From NCBI GenBank assembly GCA_009778135.1, contig WRKJ01000105.1:1-55016 (forward strand): DNA of 55,016 nucleotides, given 5' to 3'. The notes under the pieces were generated by a model. The model worked only from the letters and a program-made list of their open reading frames with translations. It was not told where the DNA came from and searched no databases. Below, one piece after another: positions 47,101-55,016 of this stretch. Source of the DNA: Defluviitaleaceae bacterium. Its GTDB lineage: Bacteria > Bacillota_I > Bacilli_A > MOL361 > Turicibacteraceae. Each line of letters begins with the position of its first letter. The first letter of the stretch is position 1. The translations under genes were made by a program, and so were the position numbers.

Positions 47101-47822
47101 ATGGGACGAATGTCCGGTGGAATAACAGGCAATACGTCTAAAATTAAATTGACCGGTTGATTCCCAGAATTTCTAAAAGCTTCAACGACTTCAAGTCGTT
47201 TAATTAATTTAGCACGTTTTTGACCAGATTGAATTTTAAGTTCAGCACGTAAATCAGCAGCTTCTTCATCCAAATCGACATTCTCAAGCAAAGATTTAAC
47301 AGCTTCAGCACCCATGCCAACCGTGAAAGTCTCACCATATTTTTCAAGCGCTTCACGATATTCTCTTTCCGTTAACACAGTCCCTCTAGTAAAATCAGTT
47401 GTTCCAGGATCAACAATCACATGATTGACGAAATAAATCACTTCTTCAAGCTCACGTGGTGACATATTAAGCAAAAGACCCATGCGACTCGGAATCCCTT
47501 TTACATACCAAATATGCGCAACAGGTGCAGCAAGTTCAATATGACCCATTCGTTCACGACGCACTTTTGCTACAGTCACTTCGACGCCACAGCGTTCACA
47601 AATAATGCCTTCATGACGGACACGCTTATACTTCCCACACGCACATTCACAATCTTTTTGTGGGCCGAAAATTCGTTCACAAAACAACCCATCACGTTCG
47701 GGTTTTAACGTCCGGTAATTAATTGTTTCTGATTTTTTCACTTCTCCATAAGACCAACCACGAATTATATCTGAAGAGGCAAGTCCAATTTTCATATATT
47801 TGAATTTGTTTACATCTATCAT
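44121..47822 (-). CDS. rpoC: DNA-directed RNA polymerase subunit beta'
   Basis: Catalytic subunit of RNA polymerase. 1233 residues. The N-terminal zinc ribbon has Cys60, Cys62, Cys75 and Cys78; residue 58 is a further Cys where Bacilli usually have Trp. The catalytic Mg site [12 protein letters not shown] is at 447-458. The second zinc site (C...[11 protein letters not shown] near 900) and bridge-helix/trigger-loop text ([20 protein letters not shown]) are intact. The C-terminus carries an unusual tail: seven consecutive prolines, a Lys-rich stretch, then an acidic end (about the last 50 residues). Its ATG lies 18 nt after the rpoB stop codon. Confidence 0.98.
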   Translation of the reverse strand: MIDVNKFKYMKIGLASSDIIRGWSYGEVKKSETINYRTLKPERDGLFCERIFGPQKDCECACGKYKRVRHEGIICERCGVEVTVAKVRRERMGHIELAAPVAHIWYVKGIPSRMGLLLNMSPRELEEVIYFVNHVIVDPGTTDFTRGTVLTEREYREALEKYGETFTVGMGAEAVKSLLENVDLDEEAADLRAELKIQSGQKRAKLIKRLEVVEAFRNSGNQPVNLILDVLPVIPPDIRPMVQLDGGRFATSDLNDLYRRVINRNNRLIRYLEIGAPNIIINNEKRMIQEAVDALIDNGRRGRPVTGPGNRPLKSLSHMLKGKQGRFRQNLLGKRVDYSGRSVIVVGPDLKMFECGLPKEMALELFKPFVMKELVSRELAQNIKSAKKMIERLDDALWDVVEDVIHEHPVLLNRAPTLHRLGIQAFEPKLVEGRAIRLHPLVTTAFNADFDGDQMAVHVPLSQEAQAEARLLMLAANNILNPKDGKPVVTPSQDMVLGNYYLTKEEAGALGEGHIYKDVDELRMAYANGYVALHARVALDVSAAFDIDQFTPKQASEYLITTLGKVVFNSILPKEFPYLNEPTMTNLNYETPDVYFVKKGTDIVKYLSHRPVVEPFKKKFLGDVIAEIFRTYKTTETSRMLDELKDLGFEYSTMAGISVGISDVVVSEGKKVILSGGDVRVAQIKAYFDQGLLTETERYRLVLDVWAKAKDEIQETLMNELPKDNHIYMMSDSGARGNASNFTQLAGMRGLMANPSGKTIELPIKSSFREGLTVTEFFISTHGARKGLADTALKTADSGYLTRRLVDVAQDVIVREADCKTDRGQYVSDLVERGQVIEPMFERIAGRYTSKSVVHPKTDAVIIGPNEYITDEIASEIIAVGIDSISIRTIYSCNAEKGICKKCYGRNLATGKDVEVGEAVGIMAAQSIGEPGTQLTMRTFHTGGVAGADITQGLPRIQELFEARNPKGRAVISEIDGTVSEIRGNARKRYEVVVTNKLESRAYLLAYGTRPLIAEGDTLKAGDMITEGSIDPKELLRVADSVAVQAYILKEVQNVYRAQGVELSDKHIEIMLHQMMKKVKIIDGGDTDILPGSLIDVVHYTRVNKEAVMKKKRPAVGVPTLLGITKASLETESFLSAASFQETTRVLTDAAIKGKVDELVGLKENVILGKLIPAGTGILREKFIKPVTPPPPPPPVEEDKKTKKLKKDVEVDVAIGDEETTVIIEPTETDMDV

Positions 47823-47840
47823 TGCGTGACCTCCTTCAAA

Positions 47841-50800
47841 TTATTCTTCTACTTCAGTTTCAGTACTCGAAAGCTCTGTTTGAATAGCTGCTAAATCTTG
47901 AACGACTGCAACATCAGTTTCTGGTAAGTTCACAGCCATTTCCTGACTCAATTCCATGTCAATTTCTGGTAGTTCTCCCACAATATCTCGGGTTAATTCC
48001 ACATCCGTTTTCAGCAGTTCTCCCTTTGGTTGCGGCTTCTCAACTTGAGCAGGTTCAACAAGCTTAGCTGTTTCGTAAGCACTCAGTTCACGCGTTGAAA
48101 TCTCTTCTTTTTCTTCATCTAAAATTTTCATGTCCATCCCCAATGCTTGCAATTCTTTGATGAGGACCCGGAAAGACTCAGGAATCCCCGGTTCGGGTAC
48201 ATTTTCACCACGAACAATGGCCTCGTACGTTTTGACACGTCCATTGATGTCATCAGACTTCACAGTTAAAACCTCTTGTAAAATGTAAGCAGCACCATAA
48301 GCTTCAAGCGCCCATACTTCCATTTCTCCAAAACGTTGTCCACCAAACTGGGCTTTACCACCAAGTGGCTGTTGGGTTACAAGTGAATACGGACCAATCG
48401 AACGCGCATGTAATTTATCATCAACCATATGAGCAAGTTTAATCATATACATGACACCAACAGCGATCCGATTATCAAAAGGTTCACCTGTACGACCATC
48501 ATAAAGAATCGTCTTACCATCAGCATCAATGCCGGCTTCAGACATAATTTCTTCTAGATCGAACGTTTTCACACCATCAAAAACAGGTGTTGCCACATGA
48601 ATACCTAAATTTTTAGCTGCCATCCCAAGGTGAATTTCTAAAATCTGTCCAATATTCATCCGTGACGGAACACCAAGTGGATTTAACATAATATCAACGG
48701 GTGTCCCATCTGGTAAATAAGGCATATCTTCTTCCGGTAAAATTTTCGAGATGACCCCTTTATTTCCATGACGCCCTGCCATCTTATCGCCTTCAGAAAT
48801 CTTACGCTTTTGCGCAATATAAATCCGCACCACTTCATTAACACCAGGTGCTAGTTCATCGCCATCAGCACGAGAGAACGTTTTAACATCATGCACAATC
48901 CCATTGCCACCATTTGGCACACGTAATGACGTATCGCGTACTTCACTGGCTTTTTCTCCGAAAATCGCATGTAGCAGACGCTCTTCTGCCGTCAATTCCG
49001 CTTGACCTTTAGCCGTGACTTTACCGACTAAAATATCGTCTTCTTTAACCTCAGAACCAATTCTAATAATCCCATAATCGTCCAAGTTCTTTAACGCTTC
49101 GCTACTGGCACCTGGGATATCTCTTGTGATTTCTTCAGGACCTAACTTTGTATCTCGAGACTCCAGTTCATATTCTTCAATATGAATCGACGTATACACA
49201 TCATCTTTAACCAAGCGTTCACTCATAATAATGGCATCTTCATAGTTATAGCCATTCCATGTCATAAAAGCCACGACAACATTGCGTCCAAGCGCCAGCT
49301 CACCATTTTCCATGGAAGATGAATCGGCAAGAATTTGACCTTTTTCGATCTCTTCACCCAATTCAATAATCGGTACTTGATTCAAGACTGTACTTGAATT
49401 CGAACGTTGAAATTTCGTTAACGGATAACGATCCAATCCATTATCTGAACGTCGACGTATTAAAATGGAGCGAGAATCAACCCGTTCAACAACACCAACA
49501 GATTCCGAAACAACAGCTTGACCCGAATCACGGGCATTGACATATTCCATCCCAGTTCCAACAAAAGGCGCTTCAGGAATTAACAATGGAATGGCTTGAC
49601 GTTGCATGTTCGCACCCATTAAAGCACGGTTGGCATCATCATGTTCTAAAAACGGAATACAGGCTGTTGCAACAGAAACAATCTGTTGCGGTGACACTTC
49701 AACAAATTCAACTTCACTAGACGGCACGACCAACGTTTCATCATTAAATCTGGCAACGACAGTTTCAGGTAACTCATCACCGATTCCCACACCTGTTGAA
49801 GATTGGGCAATCATGTACCGATCTTCTTCATCAGCCGTTAAATATTCAATATCTCCTGTCAACCTAACCGAAACATGGCCTGATTCATCTACCACTTTAT
49901 CAACCCGACAATACGGTGTTTGAATAAAGCCATATTTGTTCACTTTTGCATAACTTGACAACGCATTAATCAATCCGATATTTGGACCTTCAGGGGTTTC
50001 AATGGGACACATTCTACCGTAATGGGAGTAGTGAACATCCCGTACTTCCATCCCCGCACGCTCGCGTGTTAAACCACCTGGTCCAAGTGCAGATAAACGA
50101 CGCTTGTGCGTCAACTCAGATAATGGATTCGTTTGATCCATGAACTGAGATAACTGGGAAGAACCAAAAAATTCTTTTATCGAAGCCGTTACCGGACGGA
50201 TGTTAATTAAACTCGAAGGCGTAATCCCTTCTTCTTCTTGAATCGACATCCGCTCACGAACAACGCGTTCCATGCGGGAAAGTCCAATACGCAATTGGTT
50301 TTGTAGCAACTCTCCAACAAGACGCAAACGACGATTCCCTAAATGATCAATGTCATCTAGTCCGCCAACGTCGGATAATAAATTTAAGAAATAACTCACT
50401 GATGCAAAAATGTCAGATGTGGTAATGTTTTTAATTTCCGGACTTCCTATGCTACCAATCACTTTGACGACTTCTTCATCGCCATTTGCATCAATGGAAT
50501 AAACCTCAAATTCTTGGACATAAGTTTCAGTGTTCCCTTCAAGTTCACTTTCTAATTCAACCTTGCGTACATTTAAAGCTTCCATTTTTTCTTTAAGGTC
50601 ATTTTCTAAAATGTCTCTTGTGATGATCGTGCCAGATTCAACGAGAATCTCACCTGTGTCTGCATCAAAAAGATCACTGGCAATTTTCTTTCCAATTAAC
50701 CGATCCATCACGTTTAATTTTTTATCGAATTTATAACGACCCACATTCGCCAAGTCATAACGTTTCGGATCAAAAAAACGAGACGAAAATAAGTTGCGAG

Positions 50801-51569
50801 CACCTTCAATGGTAGCTGGTTCTCCTTGGCGTAATTTCCCAAAAATTTCCATCAATGCTTCATCTGGTGTTGTCGTTGCATCTTTAGCCAATGTATTTAA
50901 TAAATATTGATTTTCTCCAAAAACCGACGTAATCGCTTCTTTTGTTGTTAATCCAAGCGCACGTAAAAGGACTGTAATGGGCATTTTTCTTGTTCGATCA
51001 ACGCGGACATATAAAATATCTTTAGAATCTGTTTCATACTCAAGCCATGCACCACGGCTTGGAATCACTTGAGCTAAATATTTAACTTTACCGCTTTTTT
51101 TATCTGTATCCTTGCTGTAGTACACGCCTGCAGAACGAACCAATTGGGAAACGACAACACGCTCAGAACCGTTGATAATGAATGTTCCAGTTGGTGTCAT
51201 GAGTGGGAAGTCACCCATGTAAATTTCACTTTCTTTTACTTCTTCAACAAGTCCTGTTTCTTCATTTTTAATGTGTAATCTGACTTTAACACGTAATGGC
51301 GCTGCATAGTTAACATCACGTTCTTTGGATTCCAACACTGGATATTTTGCTTCCCCTAGCGTATAATCGACGAACTCAAGGGCAAACACACCATTGGTAT
51401 CTTCGATGGGAGAAATGTCTTTGAACATTTCTTTAATTCCTTGATCTAAAAACCACTCATAAGAAGCCGTTTGAATTTCAATTAAATTAGGGAGCTCAAG
51501 GGCAACATTAATTCTTGAATAATTACGTCGCTCTCTTCTTTTTCCATATTTTACTACTTTTCCTGCCAC
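47841..51569 (-). CDS. rpoB: DNA-directed RNA polymerase subunit beta
   Basis: Beta subunit of RNA polymerase, 1242 residues from GTG 51569 (AGAGG 8 nt upstream; the GTG at 51578 overlaps that site). The rifampicin-binding region reads [19 protein letters not shown] and [14 protein letters not shown], with the positions equivalent to E. coli D516, H526 and S531 unchanged, so no classic resistance substitution is seen. Other blocks: [19 protein letters not shown]-type text ([15 protein letters not shown]), [12 protein letters not shown] and [19 protein letters not shown]. The last 55 residues are an acidic tail that contains three 15-residue repeats (1188-1232). Confidence 0.98.
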   Translation of the reverse strand: MAGKVVKYGKRRERRNYSRINVALELPNLIEIQTASYEWFLDQGIKEMFKDISPIEDTNGVFALEFVDYTLGEAKYPVLESKERDVNYAAPLRVKVRLHIKNEETGLVEEVKESEIYMGDFPLMTPTGTFIINGSERVVVSQLVRSAGVYYSKDTDKKSGKVKYLAQVIPSRGAWLEYETDSKDILYVRVDRTRKMPITVLLRALGLTTKEAITSVFGENQYLLNTLAKDATTTPDEALMEIFGKLRQGEPATIEGARNLFSSRFFDPKRYDLANVGRYKFDKKLNVMDRLIGKKIASDLFDADTGEILVESGTIITRDILENDLKEKMEALNVRKVELESELEGNTETYVQEFEVYSIDANGDEEVVKVIGSIGSPEIKNITTSDIFASVSYFLNLLSDVGGLDDIDHLGNRRLRLVGELLQNQLRIGLSRMERVVRERMSIQEEEGITPSSLINIRPVTASIKEFFGSSQLSQFMDQTNPLSELTHKRRLSALGPGGLTRERAGMEVRDVHYSHYGRMCPIETPEGPNIGLINALSSYAKVNKYGFIQTPYCRVDKVVDESGHVSVRLTGDIEYLTADEEDRYMIAQSSTGVGIGDELPETVVARFNDETLVVPSSEVEFVEVSPQQIVSVATACIPFLEHDDANRALMGANMQRQAIPLLIPEAPFVGTGMEYVNARDSGQAVVSESVGVVERVDSRSILIRRRSDNGLDRYPLTKFQRSNSSTVLNQVPIIELGEEIEKGQILADSSSMENGELALGRNVVVAFMTWNGYNYEDAIIMSERLVKDDVYTSIHIEEYELESRDTKLGPEEITRDIPGASSEALKNLDDYGIIRIGSEVKEDDILVGKVTAKGQAELTAEERLLHAIFGEKASEVRDTSLRVPNGGNGIVHDVKTFSRADGDELAPGVNEVVRIYIAQKRKISEGDKMAGRHGNKGVISKILPEEDMPYLPDGTPVDIMLNPLGVPSRMNIGQILEIHLGMAAKNLGIHVATPVFDGVKTFDLEEIMSEAGIDADGKTILYDGRTGEPFDNRIAVGVMYMIKLAHMVDDKLHARSIGPYSLVTQQPLGGKAQFGGQRFGEMEVWALEAYGAAYILQEVLTVKSDDINGRVKTYEAIVRGENVPEPGIPESFRVLIKELQALGMDMKILDEEKEEISTRELSAYETAKLVEPAQVEKPQPKGELLKTDVELTRDIVGELPEIDMELSQEMAVNLPETDVAVVQDLAAIQTELSSTETEVEE
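47874..48008 (-). repeat. Three 15-residue repeats in the RpoB tail
   Basis: The protein reads [45 protein letters not shown] in succession (residues 1188-1232). The DNA copies have diverged (no long identical stretches), so the repeat is old or kept at the protein level. Confidence 0.8.
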
Positions 51570-51597
51570 ACACTTCACCTCTATTAACTCGTTTGCA

Positions 51598-51735
51598 TTA
51601 CAACCTCAGCACAGGATCAATAAATATTAGGAAACATTGGAAATCACAGTCTCTACAGGTCTTTTCTCCAAATGAATCGACCACAAATTCCCCGCCTCGA
51701 CAGGGGTATTTATGAAATTGACCATTATTAGGCAT
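51598..51735 (-). CDS. Possible 45-residue cysteine-containing leader ORF of rpoB
   Basis: An ORF below the usual size limit, in the rpoB leader, stop to rpoB start 28 nt. It reads [17 protein letters not shown]..., with Cys at 12, 27, 30 and 34 (CRDC and a following C), a spacing that could bind zinc. There is no ribosome site before its ATG; instead the ATG begins 7 nt after the predicted -10 box (TATTAT, 51747-51742), exactly where transcription should start, so it would be translated from a leaderless mRNA. The alternative is that this is an untranslated RNA leader and the frame is chance. No homologue is known to me. Confidence 0.4.
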   Translation of the reverse strand: MPNNGQFHKYPCRGGEFVVDSFGEKTCRDCDFQCFLIFIDPVLRL

Positions 51736-51741
51736 TTTAAT

Positions 51742-51771
51742 ATAATATCATAAATTCGCAATCATCGTCAA
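51742..51771 (-). promoter_or_regulatory. rpoBC promoter
   Basis: On the minus strand: TTGACG (51771-51766), 18-nt spacer, TATTAT (51747-51742). The leader to rpoB is about 165 nt. In most Firmicutes rpoB follows rplL; here a promoter and terminator separate it from gshF instead. The remaining gap (51772-51948) holds no supported gene. Confidence 0.7.
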
Positions 51772-51948
51772 GAGAAATCTTGCGAAAAAATCAAAGCAGA
51801 AAATGAAAACGTAAAAAGAAAAAAAACTTTAAATTTACTGTCTTGGTAAGTGTCGTTTCGTATGGACACCCTGATCTAAAGTTTCATTTTTTCAGCAACA
51901 ATTCCTTTGATGACTGAACTTCATGCGACAACCTTCGAAAGCTTGAAA

Positions 51949-51988
51949 TAAACAAAAGACATCCTCACATCAGGATATCTTTTGTTTT
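51949..51988 (-). terminator. Terminator of gshF
   Basis: On the minus strand AACAAAAGATATCCT pairs with AGGATGTCTTTTGTT (51986-51972 and 51965-51951, one mismatch), followed by TATTT. It begins about 22 nt after the gshF stop codon. Confidence 0.85.
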
Positions 51989-52008
51989 GCTGCACGAAAC
52001 GATTCTCT

Positions 52009-54174
52009 TTATAGCAACCCCAACTGATCAAGCACATGAGGTGCAGCATTGCGTCCTTTGCCTTCTAAAGTGAAGGCATGCATGTGAATCGCAGGGTTAA
52101 AGTTAAGTTCAATAAAGCCGTATGACGCTGAATCATCTGATAATTCACCGTTAATCATCATATCTACACCACAGACACGGGCACCAATCGCATGTGCGGC
52201 TGCCACTGCTTGGCGTTTAAAAAATTCGTGCGCTTCATCCGTAACGTCAATGCTATCTCCACCTGTTGAAATATTAGAATTATCACGTAGAAACACGCGA
52301 ACATCCTTTTGGAGAACACTATCTGGCGTATAACCAGCTTGTTTTAAATTATGAAGCTCAATATCGCCTAAAACAATTTTTTCAAGAGGTGCCAAGTGAT
52401 CAGTACCACGCCATGGATGTTCATTCTTTTTCGCAACAAGTTCAGCAACCGTTGAAATGCCATCACCGACAACATTAGCACCAACACGCTTTAAAACAGC
52501 AATACATGCTTCTCCAATCACCAAAAAGCGATACTCTTGACCATGAAGAAACTGTTCAACAATGACTTCTGTATCGAATCCAAAAGCAATTTCTAACGCA
52601 TTTTGGAACTCAGCTTCCAAGACCAACGGTTTAAACATGACAATCCCCCAACCAAAGTTCGTTGATTTAGGCTTAACGACCACTTCTTGACCTTTAAAAT
52701 CATGAAAAGAAAGTAAAGCATCGTCGACAGAGGTAAAGGTACGACCCTTGGGAACTGGGAATCCTGCATCATCAAGAATGATTTTGGTGACTTCTTTATT
52801 TTCCATTGCTAAATAGGAGACATAAGTATCAAGTGATGTCTTGGTTGCTTGTTTAACATATTCACGTTTCCCATTGGCTTCAAAGCATAAAAAGTTAGCT
52901 AAACGGTCGAGCACACTGTACTTAACCCCACGGCGAACAGCTTCAGCAATCATTAATTGAGTTGACATTTCCATATCTTCAAAACCGTAAGTTCGATACG
53001 GATTCACAAGCGCATTTTCTTTATGCTGATGCGCAAGTGACATCAAATCAAGATCTCTCATACCACGGTTTTGTTTTAACAGGTCAACAGCTGTATTTAA
53101 TCCCAAATCGTATGCCTTATTCAATGCTTCCATCTTGTCTAAAATCAATGTAACCCGTTCAACGACTGCTTCATTTGCTTTAGCACCTTCTAGTGCGACA
53201 TCATTTGCCAGCTCTTCAGGGTTAAAATCAACGACTTCATCTAATTCAAGTAAAGTCAACATAAACAAATGAACAAATTTCAAGTCTTCCAGCGTAATCC
53301 CTTCAAAAGCCAGTGGGTTCAAGTCAATCGAGCGAATTTCTAAATAACCGATGCCATTTTCTTCTAAACAGTTGAGCAATTTAATCTGATTCGGACATTT
53401 AATGCGAACAGGCGCATAAATTTCACGCTCGTCAATCACCTTTCCTTCAGCCATCGCAGTACGAACAGAATCAATGTGTTCACATAACGACTCATACGAC
53501 AACCCTAATGCCACTTTATTCTGATACCCATACTTACTATTACGCAATGAAATCGCATGAGGTTCATCAATACCTGGTGCAACCGGTGTCCGTCCTAACA
53601 TATAAACCAAAAACCAATGGTAAGTTAAATACTTTTTCGCAACCTTCATATAAAAGGCATTTTTGAACGTCTTATACGCCACCTCTTGATCACTTACTTC
53701 GTATAATTTTTCAATTAATCGCTCATGATAAGAAAAATTGTAATGAATCCCAGAAATCAATTGCACACCATTGCCATATTTTTGATTCAAATATTCACGA
53801 TATGTTCGAGCAGCATTTCCCACTTCGTTATTCGGATATTCTGCAATCCTTACCTCATTCCAATCTACTTCAGGCGGCATAGAATACGGCCACAGCAATT
53901 CATTTCCAATGGTACGAGCAACGATTTGATTGATCATGACCAATTCACGATGAACCCCTTCTAATGTCTCATGCACGCCTGTAATCATCTCAACTTGTGC
54001 CTCAGCAAAGTCTGTCACAATATAAGGATGCTTCGTTCGATTACCAAAAGCAACTGGATGATCAGTTTGAGCAACTGTCCCTTCAGGCGTCATTCTTAAT
54101 GCTTCTCGTTCAAGTCCAAATCTTCCATGTAATAAATCTATCTTATTCAGTACTGCTTTATTATTTATCAACAT
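52009..54174 (-). CDS. gshF: Bifunctional glutamate-cysteine ligase / glutathione synthetase
   Basis: One protein makes glutathione from Glu, Cys and Gly. 721 residues. The N-terminal two-thirds is a gamma-glutamylcysteine ligase (FGLEREALRMT at about 19-29, ISGIHYNFSY, and LEIRSIDLNP), and the last third (about 465-721) an ATP-grasp ligase related to D-Ala-D-Ala ligase and cyanophycin synthetase (KGQEVVVKPKSTNFGWGI, EQFLHGQEYRFLVIG, GVDMMING, FIELNFNPAIHMH). GshF occurs in Listeria, streptococci and some clostridia, often spread by transfer. Base composition here does not stand out by eye. Its ATG has GAGG 11 nt upstream. It follows def by 69 nt. Confidence 0.96.
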   Translation of the reverse strand: MLINNKAVLNKIDLLHGRFGLEREALRMTPEGTVAQTDHPVAFGNRTKHPYIVTDFAEAQVEMITGVHETLEGVHRELVMINQIVARTIGNELLWPYSMPPEVDWNEVRIAEYPNNEVGNAARTYREYLNQKYGNGVQLISGIHYNFSYHERLIEKLYEVSDQEVAYKTFKNAFYMKVAKKYLTYHWFLVYMLGRTPVAPGIDEPHAISLRNSKYGYQNKVALGLSYESLCEHIDSVRTAMAEGKVIDEREIYAPVRIKCPNQIKLLNCLEENGIGYLEIRSIDLNPLAFEGITLEDLKFVHLFMLTLLELDEVVDFNPEELANDVALEGAKANEAVVERVTLILDKMEALNKAYDLGLNTAVDLLKQNRGMRDLDLMSLAHQHKENALVNPYRTYGFEDMEMSTQLMIAEAVRRGVKYSVLDRLANFLCFEANGKREYVKQATKTSLDTYVSYLAMENKEVTKIILDDAGFPVPKGRTFTSVDDALLSFHDFKGQEVVVKPKSTNFGWGIVMFKPLVLEAEFQNALEIAFGFDTEVIVEQFLHGQEYRFLVIGEACIAVLKRVGANVVGDGISTVAELVAKKNEHPWRGTDHLAPLEKIVLGDIELHNLKQAGYTPDSVLQKDVRVFLRDNSNISTGGDSIDVTDEAHEFFKRQAVAAAHAIGARVCGVDMMINGELSDDSASYGFIELNFNPAIHMHAFTLEGKGRNAAPHVLDQLGLL

Positions 54175-54243
54175 TTTATCATAAACCTCTACTTTACATA
54201 CTTTGCATGATCCACTATTTCATGAAGCGCTTATCAACCTTTA

Positions 54244-54795
54244 CTATTCGATTGCCACTGCACCTGGTGGTGGCATCAATGGATGATTCTTATCAATATG
54301 GTCGTAAAACATTTTACCGTTCAAATGATCAATTTCATGTTGAAAGACAATCCCGAGATAGCCTTTGGCTTTTATTTCAACGAGATCACCTTCTATGTTA
54401 TAACCCGTTAATTTAATGCGGTCGTATCTCGGCACGATCCCTGGGATATCCTGTTTAACTGACAAACAGCCTTCACCTTTTGAAAGATACGTTAATGCTT
54501 CAGAATGGCTCACCAACTTCGGGTTTGCCAACACATATTCATGTAATTGCCCCTGTTCATCTTCAGTTCGTACAGCAAAAATTCGCTTGTTCAAACCAAT
54601 CTGTGGCGCTGCCAATCCAACGCCTTCTTTAAGCTTATACTTTTTCACCAACTTCGGATCTTGACTATTCCGCAAATACGCTAACATTTTTTGCATCGTC
54701 TCTTTATCTTCCGTCCCCAAAGGTAATTTCACTTCATTGACGACTGTACGCAATAGCGGATGGCCATCATAAATAAAATCTTTCATTGTAATCAA
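54244..54795 (-). CDS. def: Peptide deformylase, type 2
   Basis: Removes the formyl group from new proteins. 183 residues. The three motifs are present: GVGLAAPQIG (58-67), EGCLSV (metal Cys110) and QHEIDH (His153, catalytic Glu154, His157). The insertion between motifs 1 and 2 marks the Gram-positive type 2 class. The start is TTG 54795 (AGGTGA 6 nt upstream): it yields MITMKDF, matching the MITM start of B. subtilis YkrB/DefB. Using the later ATG (54786) would place the ribosome site too far away. Confidence 0.96.
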   Translation of the reverse strand: MITMKDFIYDGHPLLRTVVNEVKLPLGTEDKETMQKMLAYLRNSQDPKLVKKYKLKEGVGLAAPQIGLNKRIFAVRTEDEQGQLHEYVLANPKLVSHSEALTYLSKGEGCLSVKQDIPGIVPRYDRIKLTGYNIEGDLVEIKAKGYLGIVFQHEIDHLNGKMFYDHIDKNHPLMPPPGAVAIE

Positions 54796-54824
54796 TTTAA
54801 CTCACCTCTTGTTCCATTCGCTCT

Positions 54825-54830
54825 ATTATA
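54825..54830 (-). promoter_or_regulatory. -10 box for def-gshF
   Basis: The minus strand reads TTTTGGTATAATAG, with TATAAT at 54830-54825, about 30 nt before the def start. The -35 region overlaps the U-tract of the preceding terminator and is poor. Confidence 0.6.
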
Positions 54831-54846
54831 CCAAAAGTCTACTCAT

Positions 54847-54886
54847 AAAAAAAGAGCATGAACCTTTCAATAGAAAAATTCATACT
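54847..54886 (-). terminator. Terminator after the glycine-rich small protein gene
   Basis: On the minus strand AGTATGAATTTTTC-TATT-GAAAGGTTCATGCT (54886-54855) is a 14-bp stem with G-U pairs and a tetraloop, then a seven-base U-run. Confidence 0.88.
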
Positions 54887-54914
54887 ATTTTCAACCCGTA
54901 TAACGCATTGTGGT

Positions 54915-55016
54915 TTAACAACAACCGCCACATCTGCCGCCATATCCACCATATCCGCCGCCATATCCATATCCACCTACACCGAACAAACATAGAATAA
55001 TAAAGATAATAACAAC
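54915..55016 (-). CDS. 3' end of a small glycine/tyrosine-rich membrane protein (partial)
   Basis: The last 33 codons of a gene whose start lies beyond the window. They read a hydrophobic stretch (VVIIFIILCLFGVGG) followed by a Gly-Tyr tail (YGYGGGYGGYGG) and end RCGGCC-stop. Small proteins with one hydrophobic segment next to Gly-Tyr repeats occur in spore formers (YjcZ-like), but the order here (hydrophobic part first) and the cysteine end differ, so the family is not certain. A strong terminator follows the stop codon. Confidence 0.6.
   Translation of the reverse strand, partial: VVIIFIILCLFGVGGYGYGGGYGGYGGRCGGCC

Noticed and set aside
44121-51569. Rifampicin-resistance substitutions in rpoB
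   Set aside because: All main contact positions in the resistance region match the sensitive sequence.
51515-51715. Plus-strand ORF across the rpoB start and leader
   Set aside because: Overlaps the rpoB 5' end antisense, no ribosome site; the minus-strand 45-codon ORF in the same region has better context.
51570-51771. Ribosomal protein L10 leader
   Set aside because: rplJL are not present here and the expected kink-turn structure is not recognisable.

Overview
The window looks like chromosomal DNA of a low-GC Gram-positive bacterium (Bacillota, Bacilli or the Turicibacter/Erysipelotrichia side). This is inferred from strong AGGAGG-type ribosome binding sites, frequent GTG/TTG starts, TGnTATAAT promoters, U-tailed hairpin terminators, a MITM-starting type 2 deformylase, a PgpA/YutG protein, a GlgC/GlgD pair, the fused glutathione enzyme GshF, and RpoB/RpoC of the Bacilli type. 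Apart from folD and pgpA near the left edge, every intact gene is on the minus strand, so most operons read from right to left.

Layout. 1-840: decayed IS1634-like transposase remnant and the folD upstream region. 843-2257 (+): folD and pgpA. 2396-6369 (-): glycerophosphodiesterase, aspS, hisS. 6533-9909 (-): a zinc-ribbon membrane protein and a secreted chymotrypsin-fold protease with a long structured leader. 10333-11435 (-): a RelE/ParE-type toxin-antitoxin pair and an unrecognised gene. 11576-19990 (-): a complete aromatic operon (aroF, tyrA, aroB, aroA, aroC, pheA, a fused aroE-aroK, aroQ), headed by a previously unlisted 32-codon leader peptide rich in Phe/Tyr codons, followed by an intrinsic terminator: an amino-acid attenuator. 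20073-25855 (-): uvrB, a Fic protein with a C-terminal winged helix, an AlbA_2 (Schlafen-type) protein, and a transglutaminase-like lipoprotein. 25912-27627 (-): an ABC exporter. 27776-39732 (-): the glycogen operon malQ-glgB-glgC-glgD-glgA-glgP-pulA with a LacI-type palindrome just downstream of its promoter. 40154-44038 (-): an M20 peptidase, an unknown 318-residue protein, queF, and a two-domain GerMN protein. 44121-51569 (-): rpoC and rpoB. 52009-55016 (-): gshF, def, and the 3' end of a small glycine-rich membrane protein cut by the window edge.

How the genes work together. The aromatic operon encodes every step from DAHP synthase to chorismate and the first committed steps to Phe (chorismate mutase-prephenate dehydratase) and Tyr (prephenate dehydrogenase). 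Most junctions overlap by 1-20 nt, which suggests translational coupling; the leader peptide would let charged tRNA-Phe/Tyr supply set expression. The glycogen operon pairs synthesis (GlgC/D, GlgA, GlgB) with breakdown (GlgP, PulA, MalQ) in one transcript. rpoBC are separated from the usual rplJL genes and have their own promoter and an unusual leader holding a 45-codon cysteine-containing ORF whose ATG coincides with the predicted +1.

Most promising observations: the Phe/Tyr leader-peptide attenuator, the rpoB leader ORF, and the structured leader of the secreted protease. Nothing in the window looks like a prophage, CRISPR array or intact mobile element.
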